Below, one piece after another: positions 17,636 through 28,183 of a stretch of 64,000 bases of DNA (within the stretch, counting starts at the first letter, position 1; every line of letters starts with the position of its first letter). The notes under the pieces were generated by a model. That model searched no databases, was not told where the DNA came from, and saw only the letters and a list, made by a program, of their open reading frames with translations. The DNA is taken from positions 62,001 to 126,000 of the forward strand of contig NZ_RJTN01000004.1 in assembly GCF_005497185.1 (NCBI RefSeq). The letters run 5' to 3'. The stretch comes from Pectobacterium polonicum. GTDB lineage: Bacteria; Pseudomonadota; Gammaproteobacteria; Enterobacterales; Enterobacteriaceae. Both the position numbers and the translations under genes were made by a program.

Positions 17636-18893
17636 TCGCCTTCTCCTCATCCAGCGCTTCCATCACATGCGCTACCGTATGAAAAGACCCACACACAATG
17701 ACGATATCCTGTTCCGTCGCCTCGGACATCGCCTGCTGCCAGGCGGTAACGACATTGGGGAACGACTGGCTGCGCGTCAGGTGTTCGGCAAGCTGCTGCG
17801 CCGTCGCGCCACGCGGGCCTTCCAACGGCGCGCAGTACCACTCATCAATCAACGGCGTTAAGTGAGCCAGCGTACCGGCGATATCTTTATCTGCCAGCAT
17901 ACCAACAACAGCACGCACTTTTCCGGTTTTCGGCAGCACAGCCAAACGGTTTGCCAGATACGCCGCCGCATGAGGGTTGTGCGCAACATCAAGAATCAAT
18001 CGCGGTGACTCCTGCACGGTCTGAAAACGACCGGGTAATGCGGCGTGCTGTAAGCCTTGACGAATCGCCTCTTCGCTCACATTCAATGAAGAATAGTGCA
18101 ATGCAGCCAATGCTGTCGCCGCGTTCGGCAGTGGCACATTGGGTAATGGCAAACGTGACAATTCACGCTGTTTATCCTGCCAGCTCCACGTCTCGCGCTG
18201 AACTGAAAACTCCCAATCGCGACCGCGCCGACGCAGTTGTGCGCCTTTCTCAGCGGCAACGTCGGCAATCGTTCCTGGCATATCCGGCTCACCGACAACG
18301 GCAGGTCGATTCTGTCGGAATATCCCGGCTTTCTCACGGCCGATGCTCTCCCGATCGTTACCTAGCCAGTCGGTATGGTCGATCGCGATGCTGGTTACCA
18401 CCGAGACATTCGCATCCACAATATTGGTCGCATCCAGACGCCCGCCCAAGCCCACTTCCAGAATGACGACATCCAGATTCGCTTGTTTAAAGAGTTGCAG
18501 CGCCGACAGCGTACCGAATTCAAAATAGGTGAGCGATACCGCCCCTCTTCCCGTTTCGATATCCGCAAACGCCTGAGTATGCAGCGCTTCAGGCAATTCT
18601 TTGCCCTGAATACGCACCCGTTCGGTATAGCGCACAAGATGGGGTGAACTGTACACGCCAACCCGTAGGCCTGCGGCCAACAGAATGGATTCCAGCGTAC
18701 AGCAGGTGGTTCCCTTGCCGTTTGTCCCCGCGACGGTGAAAATCGTGGCGGCAGGCTGGAGCAGTTGGAGATGTTCAGCAACCTGCTTAACGCGTTCCAG
18801 ACCTAAATCAATGGCCTGAGCGTGCAGGTGCTCAAGATAATGAAGCCACGTGACCAAAGGTGACGTGGCTTGAGGTATTTGAAGAGTATCCAT
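17625..18893 (-). CDS. folC: Bifunctional folylpolyglutamate/dihydrofolate synthase FolC
   Basis: A 422-residue Mur-ligase-like enzyme that makes dihydrofolate from dihydropteroate and adds glutamates to folates. The P-loop is FTVAGTNGKGTTCCTLE near residue 54; further blocks are VGVYSSPHLVRYTERVRI, LEVGLGGRLDATN and SIAIDHTDWLG; the C-domain has LDVAHNPHAAAYLA. Cytosolic, full length. It lies between accD and dedD, as in E. coli, with overlap into dedD. Confidence 0.96.
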   Translation of the reverse strand: MDTLQIPQATSPLVTWLHYLEHLHAQAIDLGLERVKQVAEHLQLLQPAATIFTVAGTNGKGTTCCTLESILLAAGLRVGVYSSPHLVRYTERVRIQGKELPEALHTQAFADIETGRGAVSLTYFEFGTLSALQLFKQANLDVVILEVGLGGRLDATNIVDANVSVVTSIAIDHTDWLGNDRESIGREKAGIFRQNRPAVVGEPDMPGTIADVAAEKGAQLRRRGRDWEFSVQRETWSWQDKQRELSRLPLPNVPLPNAATALAALHYSSLNVSEEAIRQGLQHAALPGRFQTVQESPRLILDVAHNPHAAAYLANRLAVLPKTGKVRAVVGMLADKDIAGTLAHLTPLIDEWYCAPLEGPRGATAQQLAEHLTRSQSFPNVVTAWQQAMSEATEQDIVIVCGSFHTVAHVMEALDEEKANGE

Positions 18894-18998
18894 GAGTCCC
18901 GTTCACTAGCTTACGGTTCATTGCGGGCAGAGCGTGCGTATTGCTACTCGGTCGAGAACGACGTGGTCGAGTACCACACGTCCTGCCCATCATGTCAA

Positions 18999-19916
18999 TT
19001 ATGCGTCATCCTGTGATGATTCAGACGGCGCATCGCTGCGGATTTCCACGTCATCGTTGCCTGGTTCTGGATGGTTCGTCAGTTTGGCAAGAATGGTGGC
19101 CAGCTTGTAGCGCATTTCTGGACGACGAACGATCATATCGATCGCCCCTTTCTCAATCAGGAATTCACTGCGCTGGAAGCCCGGCGGCAGTTTTTCACGC
19201 ACGGTTTGTTCGATAACGCGTGGGCCGGCAAAACCGATCAACGCTTTCGGTTCCGCAATGTTCAGGTCGCCCAGCATCGCCAGACTCGCAGAAACACCGC
19301 CCATGGTTGGATCGGTCAGCACGGAGATATATGGCAAGCCGCGCTCGCGCATCTTCGCCAGTGCCGCACTGGTTTTCGCCATTTGCATCAGCGACATCAG
19401 CGCTTCCTGCATACGCGCCCCGCCACTGGCGGAGAAGCATACCAGCGGGCAGCCGTCTTCCAATGACTGCTCGACGGCACGCACAAAGCGCGCCCCGACG
19501 ACGGACGCCATTGAACCGCCCATGAATGAAAACTCAAACGACGCGACCACAACCGGCATGCCGTAAAGCGTACCTTTCATGACAACCAGCGCATCTTTCT
19601 CATCGGACTGTTTCTGCGCAGAAACCAGACGATCTTTATATTTTTTGGAATCCCGGAATTTCAGGACATCCTTCGGCTCCAGTTCGCTTCCCAGCTCGAC
19701 AGTGTTTTCTTTATCCAGAAAAGCCTGTAGACGGGCACGCGCGGAAAGACGCATATGGTGATCGCACTTCGGGCAGACCCCCAGATTGCGTTCCAACTCA
19801 GCACGATAAAGAACCTGACCGCAGCTATCACATTTTGTCCAGACCCCTTCAGGGATGTTCGCTTTACGGGTCGGTGTGATATTGCTTTTGTTAAGAATTC
19901 GTTCAATCCAGCTCAT
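18999..19916 (-). CDS. accD: Acetyl-CoA carboxylase carboxyltransferase subunit beta AccD
   Basis: A 305-residue subunit of the carboxyltransferase that makes malonyl-CoA. The N-terminal C4 zinc ribbon is intact (CDSCGQ ... CPKCDHH, residues 27-50). The crotonase-like core has [38 protein letters not shown] and [16 protein letters not shown]. The acidic C-terminus ([19 protein letters not shown]) is normal for enterobacteria. A ribosome site (AAAGG) precedes the ATG. The partner accA is elsewhere. Confidence 0.97.
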   Translation of the reverse strand: MSWIERILNKSNITPTRKANIPEGVWTKCDSCGQVLYRAELERNLGVCPKCDHHMRLSARARLQAFLDKENTVELGSELEPKDVLKFRDSKKYKDRLVSAQKQSDEKDALVVMKGTLYGMPVVVASFEFSFMGGSMASVVGARFVRAVEQSLEDGCPLVCFSASGGARMQEALMSLMQMAKTSAALAKMRERGLPYISVLTDPTMGGVSASLAMLGDLNIAEPKALIGFAGPRVIEQTVREKLPPGFQRSEFLIEKGAIDMIVRRPEMRYKLATILAKLTNHPEPGNDDVEIRSDAPSESSQDDA

Positions 19917-20140
19917 TGATAACCTTTCTGCTTGAACCTGGCAAATGCCAGTCCGCTGTTCATGTTATTCCCTGACAACATTGCCAATGAAAAAATGCCT
20001 GAGACGCACGACAATCGCGGTACAAAGGCATCGGCACCCAGGGTGTTCCCAAGAACAGACCATAAATGCTGCCCATTAAACCATAACGCTCCGGGACTGT
20101 GGATAAAAAACTGGTCAAACCGGATGTTAAAATACTTCAC

Positions 20141-20803
20141 TTATTTTACATTGCCGCGCGAAGCTGCTCTACGGTGACGGGCAATTTCAATAATACCCGG
20201 CAGGATAGAGAGAAAAATAATCGCGACAATCAGTAATTTCAAATTTTCCTGCACTACCGGCAAATCGCCAAACAGGTAGCCCGCATAGGTGAACGACAGC
20301 ACCCACAGCAATGCACCTACCACATTATAGGCGGCAAAATGCCGATAGCTCATGTGCCCCATCCCGGCAACAAACGGCGCAAATGTTCTCACAATCGGAA
20401 CAAAGCGTGCCAGAATTATCGTCTTGCCGCCGTGACGCGCGTAAAACGCATGCGTTTTATCCAGGTAGCTACGGCGAAAAATCTTTGAATTCGGGTTGCT
20501 AAATAGCTTCTCGCCGAACAGTCGTCCGATCGTATAGTTCACTGCATCGCCCGTAATCGCAGCAACAATCATCAAAAAGACCATCGTATGCACATTCAGA
20601 TCGTTTGACGGCAGCGCCGCCAGCGCCCCAGCAACAAACAGCAGCGAATCTCCCGGTAAGAATGGCGTCACCACCAGCCCAGTTTCACAGAACAGAATCA
20701 GGAACAAAATGGCATAAACCCAGACACCATATTGCGCCACCAGTTCCGCCAGATGAACGTCAATGTGCAGAATAAAATCAATAATAAACTGTATAAACTC
20801 CAC
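20141..20803 (-). CDS. dedA: DedA family inner-membrane protein
   Basis: A 220-residue polytopic membrane protein of the DedA/VTT family, involved in membrane homeostasis and proton-motive-force-dependent lipid carrier recycling. Signature blocks: [35 protein letters not shown], and [19 protein letters not shown]-like [18 protein letters not shown] with the essential arginines. Two adjacent GTG codons (20806 and 20803) lie behind a GGGAG site; 20803 gives the E. coli-like length. No ATG is available at a sensible place. Confidence 0.9.
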   Translation of the reverse strand: MEFIQFIIDFILHIDVHLAELVAQYGVWVYAILFLILFCETGLVVTPFLPGDSLLFVAGALAALPSNDLNVHTMVFLMIVAAITGDAVNYTIGRLFGEKLFSNPNSKIFRRSYLDKTHAFYARHGGKTIILARFVPIVRTFAPFVAGMGHMSYRHFAAYNVVGALLWVLSFTYAGYLFGDLPVVQENLKLLIVAIIFLSILPGIIEIARHRRAASRGNVK

Positions 20804-20997
20804 CACAACATCTTCTCCCAAGAATGTATATCAAACGCACGCGGTCGATATACGCAAGGCAGCCGTACCATCCGTGTTGCCTTGCGTATAGCACGCTAAC
20901 TCGCCTCGACCTTATCACGCATTGCATACGGCTTTTTGATTTACCGCCATCCGGCAGCATGCAACACGCAAAAGGCGCACTCGTTACAGCAAAAACA

Positions 20998-21849
20998 TCA
21001 ATCCGCTAAAAAAAGCGGCCCCATCGTAGGCCGTGGTAAAGCAAAACGCGCGGGGTAATCTACCGCCACCAAATACAGCCCTTCGGCTCTGGCCGTTGCG
21101 CCTGCTAACGTGCGATCTTTGGCTGCCAACAGTTCCGCAATCCACGATTCGGGACGATTGCCACACCCGACGTCCATCAGGCTACCAACGATATTGCGCA
21201 CCATGTGATGAACAAACGCATTGGCCTTAATATCTACCACGATATAGTCACCGTGACGTGTAACCTTTAAATGATTTACATAGCGCCACGGGGTGCGCGA
21301 CTGGCACTGCACCGCCCGAAAAGAGGTGAAATCATTCTCCCCCAACAGGCATTGCCCTGCGCGTTCCATCCGCTCCACATCCAACGGATGATAAAAGTGC
21401 GTCATGCCATGCGAAAGCACCGCGGGGCGATAGCGGTGATTGTAGATAACATAGCGGTAGCGGCGCGCCGTTGCGCTGAAGCGCGCATGGAAATCTTCAT
21501 CTACCGTTTTCACCCAACGCACGGCGATGTCCGGCGGTAAATTCGCATTTACGCCCATCGTCCAGGCGGCCTCTTTTCTGATCGCCTGCGTGGTGAAATG
21601 CACAACCTGCCCAGTTCCATGAACCCCAGCATCGGTTCGTCCGGCACAAAACACTTCTATCGGTTCATCCGCAACTTTGCTTAGCGCCTTTTCAAGACAG
21701 GCCTGTACGCTAGCGACATCACTCTGACGCTGCCAGCCATAATACTGGCTACCGTCATACTCAATGCCCAGCGCAATTTTCAGCGTGGCGCGTTCGTTTT
21801 CCGCAACGGCGGTGGCTTGAATCGCCGCCGCCTGAGTGGTTTCCGACAT
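20998..21849 (-). CDS. truA: tRNA pseudouridine(38-40) synthase TruA
   Basis: A 283-residue enzyme that modifies uridines 38-40 of the tRNA anticodon arm. The catalytic aspartate is in [18 protein letters not shown]; other blocks are [16 protein letters not shown] at the N-terminus, [18 protein letters not shown] and [14 protein letters not shown]. It is slightly longer than E. coli TruA (270) through an N-terminal Ala-rich tail ([18 protein letters not shown]). The ATG at 21849 shares bases with the usg stop (TAATG), so translation is coupled. Confidence 0.96.
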   Translation of the reverse strand: MSETTQAAAIQATAVAENERATLKIALGIEYDGSQYYGWQRQSDVASVQACLEKALSKVADEPIEVFCAGRTDAGVHGTGQVVHFTTQAIRKEAAWTMGVNANLPPDIAVRWVKTVDEDFHARFSATARRYRYVIYNHRYRPAVLSHGMTHFYHPLDVERMERAGQCLLGENDFTSFRAVQCQSRTPWRYVNHLKVTRHGDYIVVDIKANAFVHHMVRNIVGSLMDVGCGNRPESWIAELLAAKDRTLAGATARAEGLYLVAVDYPARFALPRPTMGPLFLAD

Positions 21850-22859
21850 TACCCGAGATACTCCTGCACCAGACATTCTGCGGTTTCCAGCGCCATCAAC
21901 GCGCCGCCAAAGCGAGCGTTATCGGCCACCGACCAGAATTGCAGTAGCTCAGGAATACCGTAATCATTACGCAAGCAGCCGACGCTCAGTTGCCCATTGC
22001 CAGACGCATCACCCACCTGCGTCGGGTAATCCTGCTCGTCGCTCACCTGAATATTCCCGGCATTGAGCAATTCGTCACGCGCTTCTTCCGCAGACAGCGG
22101 ACGCAGTGATTCAAGATGAACAACCTGTGCGTGACCATAAAACACCGGTGACTGAATGCAGGTCACGGAAATCGGCAGTCCGTCATCCTGCAAAACTTTG
22201 CGCACCTGATCAACCAGACTGCGCTCTTCGCGCACGCTGCCCGCATCATCCGGCAGTAAAGGCAACAGATTGAACGCTAGCTGTTTCGGGAACAACCCTT
22301 CTTCAGGCGGAATACCATTCAGCAAACGGGCGCTTTGCCCAGCCAGATCGTCTACCGCCGCTTTACCGCGTGCGGAAACTGACAGCATATTGACGACATG
22401 CAGGCGCGACAGCCCCGCAGCATCGGTCAGCGGTTTAATCGCCGTCAGCAGTTGGCTAGTCAGGCTGTCCGCCACCGCAACGATATTGCGGTTACGATAA
22501 TCCGCCAGCGTATGCGTATTCACACCAGGTACGACCAGCGGCACATCCGGCTCCAGCGCAAACAGGCCGCTGCTGTCGATGACCAGACAGCCTGCGTCTC
22601 CTGCCTCTTCCGCATAGCGGGCGCTGACATCTTGGCCGGCGACAAAAAACGCCAACTGCGCCTGCGACCAGTCAAAATCTGCCACATTGGTGACCAGACA
22701 AGACTGACCGTTAAAACGTATGGTTTCACCCGCACTACGCTCGCTGGCCAGCGGATACAGCTCACCCACCGGGAATTCGCGTTCCTGCAATAGTTCCAGT
22801 AACGCCGTGCCTACTGCACCCGTTGCGCCCAGCAGAGCGATATTCCAGCCGTCAGACAT
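21849..22859 (-). CDS. usg: USG-1 protein, aspartate-semialdehyde dehydrogenase-like
   Basis: A 336-residue homologue of aspartate-semialdehyde dehydrogenase. The NADP loop is [18 protein letters not shown] at the N-terminus. The ASD active-site cysteine region (usually with NC) is not present: the sequence here reads [13 protein letters not shown], so it is expected to lack ASD activity, as known for Usg proteins. Start at 22859 ([11 protein letters not shown]) is preceded by GGGAGAGAACC. It is co-transcribed with truA through a TAATG junction. Function unknown. Confidence 0.92.
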   Translation of the reverse strand: MSDGWNIALLGATGAVGTALLELLQEREFPVGELYPLASERSAGETIRFNGQSCLVTNVADFDWSQAQLAFFVAGQDVSARYAEEAGDAGCLVIDSSGLFALEPDVPLVVPGVNTHTLADYRNRNIVAVADSLTSQLLTAIKPLTDAAGLSRLHVVNMLSVSARGKAAVDDLAGQSARLLNGIPPEEGLFPKQLAFNLLPLLPDDAGSVREERSLVDQVRKVLQDDGLPISVTCIQSPVFYGHAQVVHLESLRPLSAEEARDELLNAGNIQVSDEQDYPTQVGDASGNGQLSVGCLRNDYGIPELLQFWSVADNARFGGALMALETAECLVQEYLG

Positions 22860-22988
22860 TTGGTTCTCTCCCAAATTTTGATGAAACACAAATCATGAAG
22901 GAAACCGACAGACGATAGCGACACCACCTGTCAGTTCCTGAATAAAAAAGAATCATACTCGCGCAACACCGTCGCGAGAGAAACGCCG

Positions 22989-24125
22989 CTAGCGTGCGCC
23001 CCGCACCGACGCGGTGAATCCCAGCGAGTTCAGACAATCTGCGCTTTCAGCATCGGCGCAGATAACATGGAGTGACGACCATTCACGTCGTTCCTGATAA
23101 TGTTTACGCAGGCGATCGAATTCGCCTTCCTGATGCGCAACGTGGCGCAACAGCGCATCGTCTCGGCGCACATCATACACCAGATGCACCAGACGTTTTA
23201 GCAACGCCTCATCCACCGGTGCGGTTAATGTCACTTCGGCATAGTCCGGCTCAGGTAACAGCGATGAAAGCGCGACCTGCTGCGGGGTTCCGATAAACTC
23301 GCTCCAGGCTTCAAAAACCTGTGTAGTACCGCGTGCTTTTCCTTCCAGCGTATAACCCGCGATATGCGCCGTACCGATGTCCACGCGCGCCAGCAGATCG
23401 GTCGATAACGCGGGCTCCGGCTCCCACACATCAAGAATGACGCTGAGTTTTTTACCCTGTTGCAGCGCCTCAAGCAGTGCAGCATTGTCCACCACTGGGC
23501 CACGGCAGGCGTTAATCAGAATACGTCCGTCCGCGAACGCATTCAGCACGTTGGCATCGACCAAATGATGCGTCCGGTACTGCCCGTCGAAGTACAGCGG
23601 CGTATGCAGCGTCAGAATGTCAGCGTCACGCACCAGCGTTTCCAGCGGCAGGAAATCGCCCGCCTCACCGCGATCGGCACGCGGCGGATCGCACAACAGC
23701 GTTTTCACGCCCCAGGCTTTCAGGCGTGCATCCAGACGTCTCCCAACGTTCCCTACGCCGACAATACCAACCGTTTTATCGCGCAGTTGAAAACCATCAC
23801 GTTCAGCCAGCATCAGCAAAGAAGAAAACACATATTCTACTACCGCAATGGCATTACAGCCGGGGGCGGCAGAAAACGCGATGCCATTAGCGTTAAGCCA
23901 GGGATCATCAACATGGTCGGTGCCTGCCGTCGCGCTGCCGACAAATTTTACCGCTGTGCCAGACAGCAAATCCGCGTTCACCTTCGTGACCGATCGCACC
24001 ATCAGCGCATCCGCGCCTGCCAGCAGATCGCGTGGCAAAGGGCGTCCCGGTACGGCTTGAACGTCACCCAAACGGCTGAAAAGCTCGCGGGCATACGGCA
24101 TATTCTCATCAACCAGAATCTTCAT
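22989..24125 (-). CDS. pdxB: Erythronate-4-phosphate dehydrogenase PdxB
   Basis: A 378-residue D-2-hydroxyacid dehydrogenase of the pyridoxal phosphate pathway, oxidising 4-phosphoerythronate. It starts [20 protein letters not shown], has [30 protein letters not shown], the NAD loop [31 protein letters not shown] and [16 protein letters not shown] with the catalytic His, then the PdxB-specific C-terminal dimer domain. Length equals the E. coli enzyme. The start at 24125 is set by this match; the frame is open further upstream without coding character. Confidence 0.96.
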   Translation of the reverse strand: MKILVDENMPYARELFSRLGDVQAVPGRPLPRDLLAGADALMVRSVTKVNADLLSGTAVKFVGSATAGTDHVDDPWLNANGIAFSAAPGCNAIAVVEYVFSSLLMLAERDGFQLRDKTVGIVGVGNVGRRLDARLKAWGVKTLLCDPPRADRGEAGDFLPLETLVRDADILTLHTPLYFDGQYRTHHLVDANVLNAFADGRILINACRGPVVDNAALLEALQQGKKLSVILDVWEPEPALSTDLLARVDIGTAHIAGYTLEGKARGTTQVFEAWSEFIGTPQQVALSSLLPEPDYAEVTLTAPVDEALLKRLVHLVYDVRRDDALLRHVAHQEGEFDRLRKHYQERREWSSLHVICADAESADCLNSLGFTASVRGAR

Positions 24126-24420
24126 TCTCTTCTCCGGTAACCTGTAGCCAGCCAAAAAAAGCGGGGAGATATTTTGCCACCGAATGGTGCAGAAACCCAA
24201 GGCAATTACGATGCGATCCCTTTCCGCCATCGGTTCACATCGATATTGTATCGCCATCATTCCTGCGATAAACGGCAATTTATCGTAGCAAGCCAGGCTT
24301 CTTGAAAGATAGACTGGGTTGATCGCCGTCACGTGGCTCTGCTATGTTGCTTGCCATTCCGCACTTGCCCCATTTTTATCGACCAGACTGGCAATGGGTG
24401 CGTTTTCCGTCTGATCTGTT

Positions 24421-25320
24421 ATGAGAAAACCAACGTTGAACGTCCTATTTCCCACCATTGCCGTCCTAATCTGGTCAATTAACGTCATCGTCAACAAGCT
24501 CTCCGCGAGCGTTATTGATCCGGCCGCTATCTCGTTTTATCGCTGGCTTCTTGCGTTCCTCGTCATGACGCCGTTCATGCTGCCAACGCTTCGCCACCAT
24601 GCGGTGGCCATTCGCCAGCACGCGTGGAAACTGCTGGTGTTGGGTCTACTCGGCATGGTGTTGTATCAAAGTCTGGCCTACTACGCAGCGCACACGATCA
24701 GCGCCGTGATGATGGGGATCATGGGGTCGCTCGTGCCGCTACTCACCGTCTTGCTCAGCATTCCTCTGCTACGCGTGGCGCCGACGCTGGGCGTGCTGCT
24801 CGGGAGCCTGCTATCGCTGGCAGGCATTGTCTGGCTGATTGGCGAGGGGCATCCCGAACAGATTCTGGCGCAAGGCATCGGCCCCGGTGAATTCATGATG
24901 TTTTGTGCCGCGCTGTCCTACGCACTCTATGGCGTGTTAACCAAACGCTGGAGCATCCCGCTGCCCAACTGGGTATCGCTCTACGTGCAAATTGCCTTTG
25001 GCGTAGTGGTACTGATTCCAAATTTCCTGCTGACGGACAATGTACAGCTCAATGCCGACAATCTGCCGCTGGTGATTTTCGCTGGCATCATGGCTTCCAT
25101 CATTGCACCTTTTCTGTGGATTCAAGGGGTGATGCGTCTGGGAGCCAGCAAAGCCTCTATCTTTATGAATCTGACGCCGATCTTTACGGCGATGATCGCG
25201 ATTGGCTTTTTGCACGAATCTTTGCACCATTATCATCTGGTTGGTGGGGGCATCACGCTACTCGGCGTTATCCTCGCCCAGCGTTTGCGCGTCCCGTTAG
25301 GGCGTACTTCGAGTGATTAG
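24421..25320 (+). CDS. DMT/EamA family transporter
   Basis: A 299-residue inner-membrane protein with ten predicted membrane segments arranged as two EamA repeats (about residues 8-138 and 155-290). Typical blocks are AVLIWSINVIVNKL and ISFYRWLLAFLVMTP in the first repeat and GEFMMFCAALSYALYGVL and MNLTPIFTAMIAIGFLHE in the second. It is a drug/metabolite-type exporter of unknown substrate. It is divergent from pdxB across 295 bases; the ATG at 24421 has a poor ribosome site. It has no counterpart at this place in E. coli as far as I recall. Confidence 0.85.
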   Translation: MRKPTLNVLFPTIAVLIWSINVIVNKLSASVIDPAAISFYRWLLAFLVMTPFMLPTLRHHAVAIRQHAWKLLVLGLLGMVLYQSLAYYAAHTISAVMMGIMGSLVPLLTVLLSIPLLRVAPTLGVLLGSLLSLAGIVWLIGEGHPEQILAQGIGPGEFMMFCAALSYALYGVLTKRWSIPLPNWVSLYVQIAFGVVVLIPNFLLTDNVQLNADNLPLVIFAGIMASIIAPFLWIQGVMRLGASKASIFMNLTPIFTAMIAIGFLHESLHHYHLVGGGITLLGVILAQRLRVPLGRTSSD

Positions 25321-25406
25321 TGCGTTTTAGGCAATGCATGACTATCGGCCATCACGGGAGATTGCTATGATTCATCTCAATCATGACGGCAGTGAGGATA
25401 ACCGAT

Positions 25407-26666
25407 ATGCAACCTGTAAGTGGCCCAGGTGCCCCGCTGCCCGGCGAACGTGCGGTTACGCCGACAACCACATCGTCAACCTTATCCTCTAACGTCGCAG
25501 GTTCCACCAGTGACGATCGGCCGCTGACGCTGGCACAGCGAACCACGCTGGAAAATCTGGTGATTAAAGTTGCTGCGCTGACAACGTCAAAGGCGGCGGA
25601 GGTCTGGACGACGGTAAAACAGGGGTTAGGGCTGGCAGAAAATAATGAACTACAGTCCCGCCACTACCAACCAGCCGAGCAGATACTTCAGACGCGTCTA
25701 ACGCAGGCGCAAGATAACAGCGGCCGCCAGCCGTTGCTTCAGCGTCTGACAGATATGCTGTCCCAGGGCAATAATCGTCAGGCAGTCAGTGATTTCATCC
25801 GTCAACAGTTCGGCAGCACCACGCTAAGTGCGCTGAATAAAACGCAGCTACAGCAGGTGGTGACACTGCTACAAAATGGGCAGATTCCGCAGTCAACGGC
25901 ACCGGCTCCAGCGCCGCAAGCGACTCAGGCACCTAATTCGCCTGAGCGTCCGCTCTCGCCAGTTGAACAGCGCAGCTTGAATCAGTTAGTTACTCGGTTA
26001 GCAACAATGACTGGAGAACAACCTGCGAGAGTGCTGAGTAACCTGATGACGATGCAGAATCTTACCCCTGGTGACGCCATCCCGTTCAAGCATCTGCCGC
26101 TACTCACGCAGTTCCTGCAAGCACAAGTTGAGCTGCAACAGACACAAACGCTGCTGCGCGCCACGTTGACGCCACAGGGAACGCCGACCAATACGGGAAC
26201 GGCTGGCGCACCTCAGGAACCGCCGATAGCCAACACAACCAATACGGCTAACGCGACAAATGCAAATTCAGCATCAACAACTACGCTCTCATCATCACAG
26301 CCGCTGCCAATACAGAGCACCCTGCTTTCCCCGAACCTCGCTCCGTTGCAGACGCTGTTACAACAGCCGATGACCGCGCAGGAACAGCAATTATTGATAG
26401 ATTACACACAGAATCGCTTCAATATCGGCTTGCAAACCCCGTTGACGCCAATGCAGGTCAGCGATCTACTGACATTCTTGTTTACGCAGCGCATTCAGCG
26501 CTCACAGGAAACGGACTGGACCACGACCTCACAATTGCTGCATCCGCTGTTTAACCCGCTGATTGCGTCACTACCGCTCAGTTGGCAATCCCTGTTCCAT
26601 AAACCCATGTTTCTGGTGATTGTCAGCACCTGCGTGGCTGCGTTTCTGCTCTGGGTGTTGATCTAA
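25407..26666 (+). CDS. flk: Flagella biosynthesis regulator Flk
   Basis: A 419-residue protein with one C-terminal membrane segment (FLVIVSTCVAAFLLWVLI) and a large cytoplasmic part. Blocks such as SRHYQPAEQILQTRLTQAQ, GNNRQAVSDFIRQQFG and LVTRLATMTGEQPARVLSNLM match Flk (Div). Flk couples substrate-specificity switching to ring assembly in flagellar export. It is longer than the E. coli protein (331) because of two low-complexity inserts rich in Thr, Ala, Asn and Pro (about residues 165-190 and 265-315). Start at 25407 is set by GAGGATAACCGAT before the ATG. It lies between pdxB and fabB, as in E. coli. Confidence 0.9.
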   Translation: MQPVSGPGAPLPGERAVTPTTTSSTLSSNVAGSTSDDRPLTLAQRTTLENLVIKVAALTTSKAAEVWTTVKQGLGLAENNELQSRHYQPAEQILQTRLTQAQDNSGRQPLLQRLTDMLSQGNNRQAVSDFIRQQFGSTTLSALNKTQLQQVVTLLQNGQIPQSTAPAPAPQATQAPNSPERPLSPVEQRSLNQLVTRLATMTGEQPARVLSNLMTMQNLTPGDAIPFKHLPLLTQFLQAQVELQQTQTLLRATLTPQGTPTNTGTAGAPQEPPIANTTNTANATNANSASTTTLSSSQPLPIQSTLLSPNLAPLQTLLQQPMTAQEQQLLIDYTQNRFNIGLQTPLTPMQVSDLLTFLFTQRIQRSQETDWTTTSQLLHPLFNPLIASLPLSWQSLFHKPMFLVIVSTCVAAFLLWVLI

Positions 26667-26729
26667 GCATTATTCGCATTCAGGCTACGATTGCAGTTCG
26701 TCATCACTGCTACCATCGCTGTCACCGTC

Positions 26730-26775
26730 AAAAAAAACAAAAACCCCGCGGCTTACGCCTGCGGGGCTTTTATTT
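26730..26775. terminator. Bidirectional terminator between flk and fabB
   Basis: CCCCGC (26744-26749) and GCGGGG (26761-26766) form a stem, with a long A tract on the left and CTTTTATTT on the right. It serves the convergent genes flk and fabB. Confidence 0.88.
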
Positions 26776-26793
26776 AGCCGGGTGAAAAACCGA

Positions 26794-28011
26794 TTATTTA
26801 TCGAGTTTTCTCATCACCAGCGTCGCGTTCGTACCACCGAACCCGAAGCTGTTAGACATCACCGTGGTCAGTTTACGTTCCGTCGGTTCAGTCACGATGT
26901 TCAGGCCAGCAGCCTGCTCGTCCAGATTTTCCACGTTGATGCTCGGTGCGACGAAGCTATGTTCCAACATCAGCAGGGAGTAAATGGCTTCCTGAACGCC
27001 AGCGGCCCCCAGAGAGTGACCGGTCATCGCTTTCGTCGCAGAGATAGCTGGCGAGTTATCACCAAAAACTTCACGAATCGCGCCCAGCTCCTTCACATCA
27101 CCAACCGGCGTAGACGTGCCGTGAGAGTTCAGGTAATCGATCGGCGTATCCACACCGTTCATCGCCATCTTCATGCAGCGAACCGCACCTTCACCCGATG
27201 GAGCAACCATATCCGCACCGTCAGACGTCGCGCCGTAGCCGACGACTTCTGCGTAAATATGCGCACCACGTGCCAGTGCGTGTTCCAATTCTTCTACCAC
27301 GACCATACCGCCACCGCCTGCAATGACGAAACCATCACGACCGGCGTCATAGGTACGAGAAGCTTTTTCTGGTGTTTCATTGTATTTGGTGGACAGCGCG
27401 CCCATGGCGTCAAACTCACAGGCCAATTCCCAGCACAGCTCTTCAGCGCCGCCAGCGAACACGATATCCTGCTTGCCCATCTGAATTTGCTCAACCGCGT
27501 TACCGATGCAGTGTGCAGAAGTCGCACAGGCAGAGCTGATAGAGTAGTTCACGCCGTGAATTTTAAACGGCGTTGCCAGACAGGCAGATACCGCAGAACC
27601 CATGGATTTGGTCACCACATAAGGGCCAACCGCTTTCAGACCACGTGGGCTACGCATCGCGTCAGCACCAAATACCTGATAACGCGCAGAACCGCCGGAA
27701 CCGGCAATCAGGCCTACGCGTGGGTTATTCTGATAAACCTCATCGGACAGACCAGAATCTTGAATCGCCTGCTCCATGGATAAGTAGGCATAAATCGATG
27801 CATCACTCATAAAACGCACAATTTTGCGATCGATGAGGCCCGTGGTGTCCAGTTTGACATTCCCCCAGACGTGACTACGCATGCCGGAATCTTTCAGCTC
27901 TTGAGAGAAAGTAATACCCGAGCGGCCTTCCCGCAATGATGCCAGAACTTCCTGCTGGTTATTACCAATGCTTGATACGATCCCCAGGCCAGTAATCACT
28001 GCACGTTTCAT
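26794..28011 (-). CDS. fabB: 3-oxoacyl-ACP synthase I FabB
   Basis: A 405-residue condensing enzyme of fatty acid synthesis, needed for unsaturated fatty acid elongation. The catalytic Cys is at 162 in [14 protein letters not shown]; the two active-site histidines are in [15 protein letters not shown] and [14 protein letters not shown]. The Gly-rich C-terminus is [15 protein letters not shown]. Full length. The upstream region carries FabR- and FadR-like boxes in the order known from E. coli fabA/fabB. A strong terminator follows. Confidence 0.97.
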   Translation of the reverse strand: MKRAVITGLGIVSSIGNNQQEVLASLREGRSGITFSQELKDSGMRSHVWGNVKLDTTGLIDRKIVRFMSDASIYAYLSMEQAIQDSGLSDEVYQNNPRVGLIAGSGGSARYQVFGADAMRSPRGLKAVGPYVVTKSMGSAVSACLATPFKIHGVNYSISSACATSAHCIGNAVEQIQMGKQDIVFAGGAEELCWELACEFDAMGALSTKYNETPEKASRTYDAGRDGFVIAGGGGMVVVEELEHALARGAHIYAEVVGYGATSDGADMVAPSGEGAVRCMKMAMNGVDTPIDYLNSHGTSTPVGDVKELGAIREVFGDNSPAISATKAMTGHSLGAAGVQEAIYSLLMLEHSFVAPSINVENLDEQAAGLNIVTEPTERKLTTVMSNSFGFGGTNATLVMRKLDK

Positions 28012-28061
28012 TTAATACCTCTTCTTCCACTTATAGAGTTTGGGATTTCGCTTCGCACTTT

Positions 28062-28079
28062 AGCGTACAGTTGTAAGCT
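28062..28079 (-). promoter_or_regulatory. FabR operator of fabB
   Basis: AGCGTACA-GT-TGTAAGCT, a near-perfect 18-base palindrome matching the FabR target of E. coli fabA and fabB. It lies 51 bases upstream of the fabB start. FabR represses unsaturated fatty acid synthesis. Confidence 0.8.
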
Positions 28080-28080
28080 G

Positions 28081-28097
28081 AACAAGTCCGATCAGCC
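28081..28097 (-). promoter_or_regulatory. FadR activator site of fabB
   Basis: On the minus strand GGCTGATCGGACTTGTT, very like the FadR site recalled for E. coli fabA (CTGATCGGACTTGTT). It directly abuts the FabR palindrome on its upstream side, the position from which FadR activates. Confidence 0.75.
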
Positions 28098-28183
28098 GAA
28101 CTAACGCGAAATTATTGCTAAATTTGCACCACGATCTTCAGCTCGTTAGAATCTCGCCATCACTTGAATAATGAGCTTTTGCC

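Noticed and set aside
18900-18998. Imperfect hairpin between folC and accD around CTCGACC direct copies
   Set aside because: Arms are broken by mismatches and no T tract follows on the minus strand; too weak to call.
26782-27783. 333-codon plus-strand frame opposite fabB
   Set aside because: Antisense shadow of a certain gene; Arg/His/Thr-rich with no recognisable fold.
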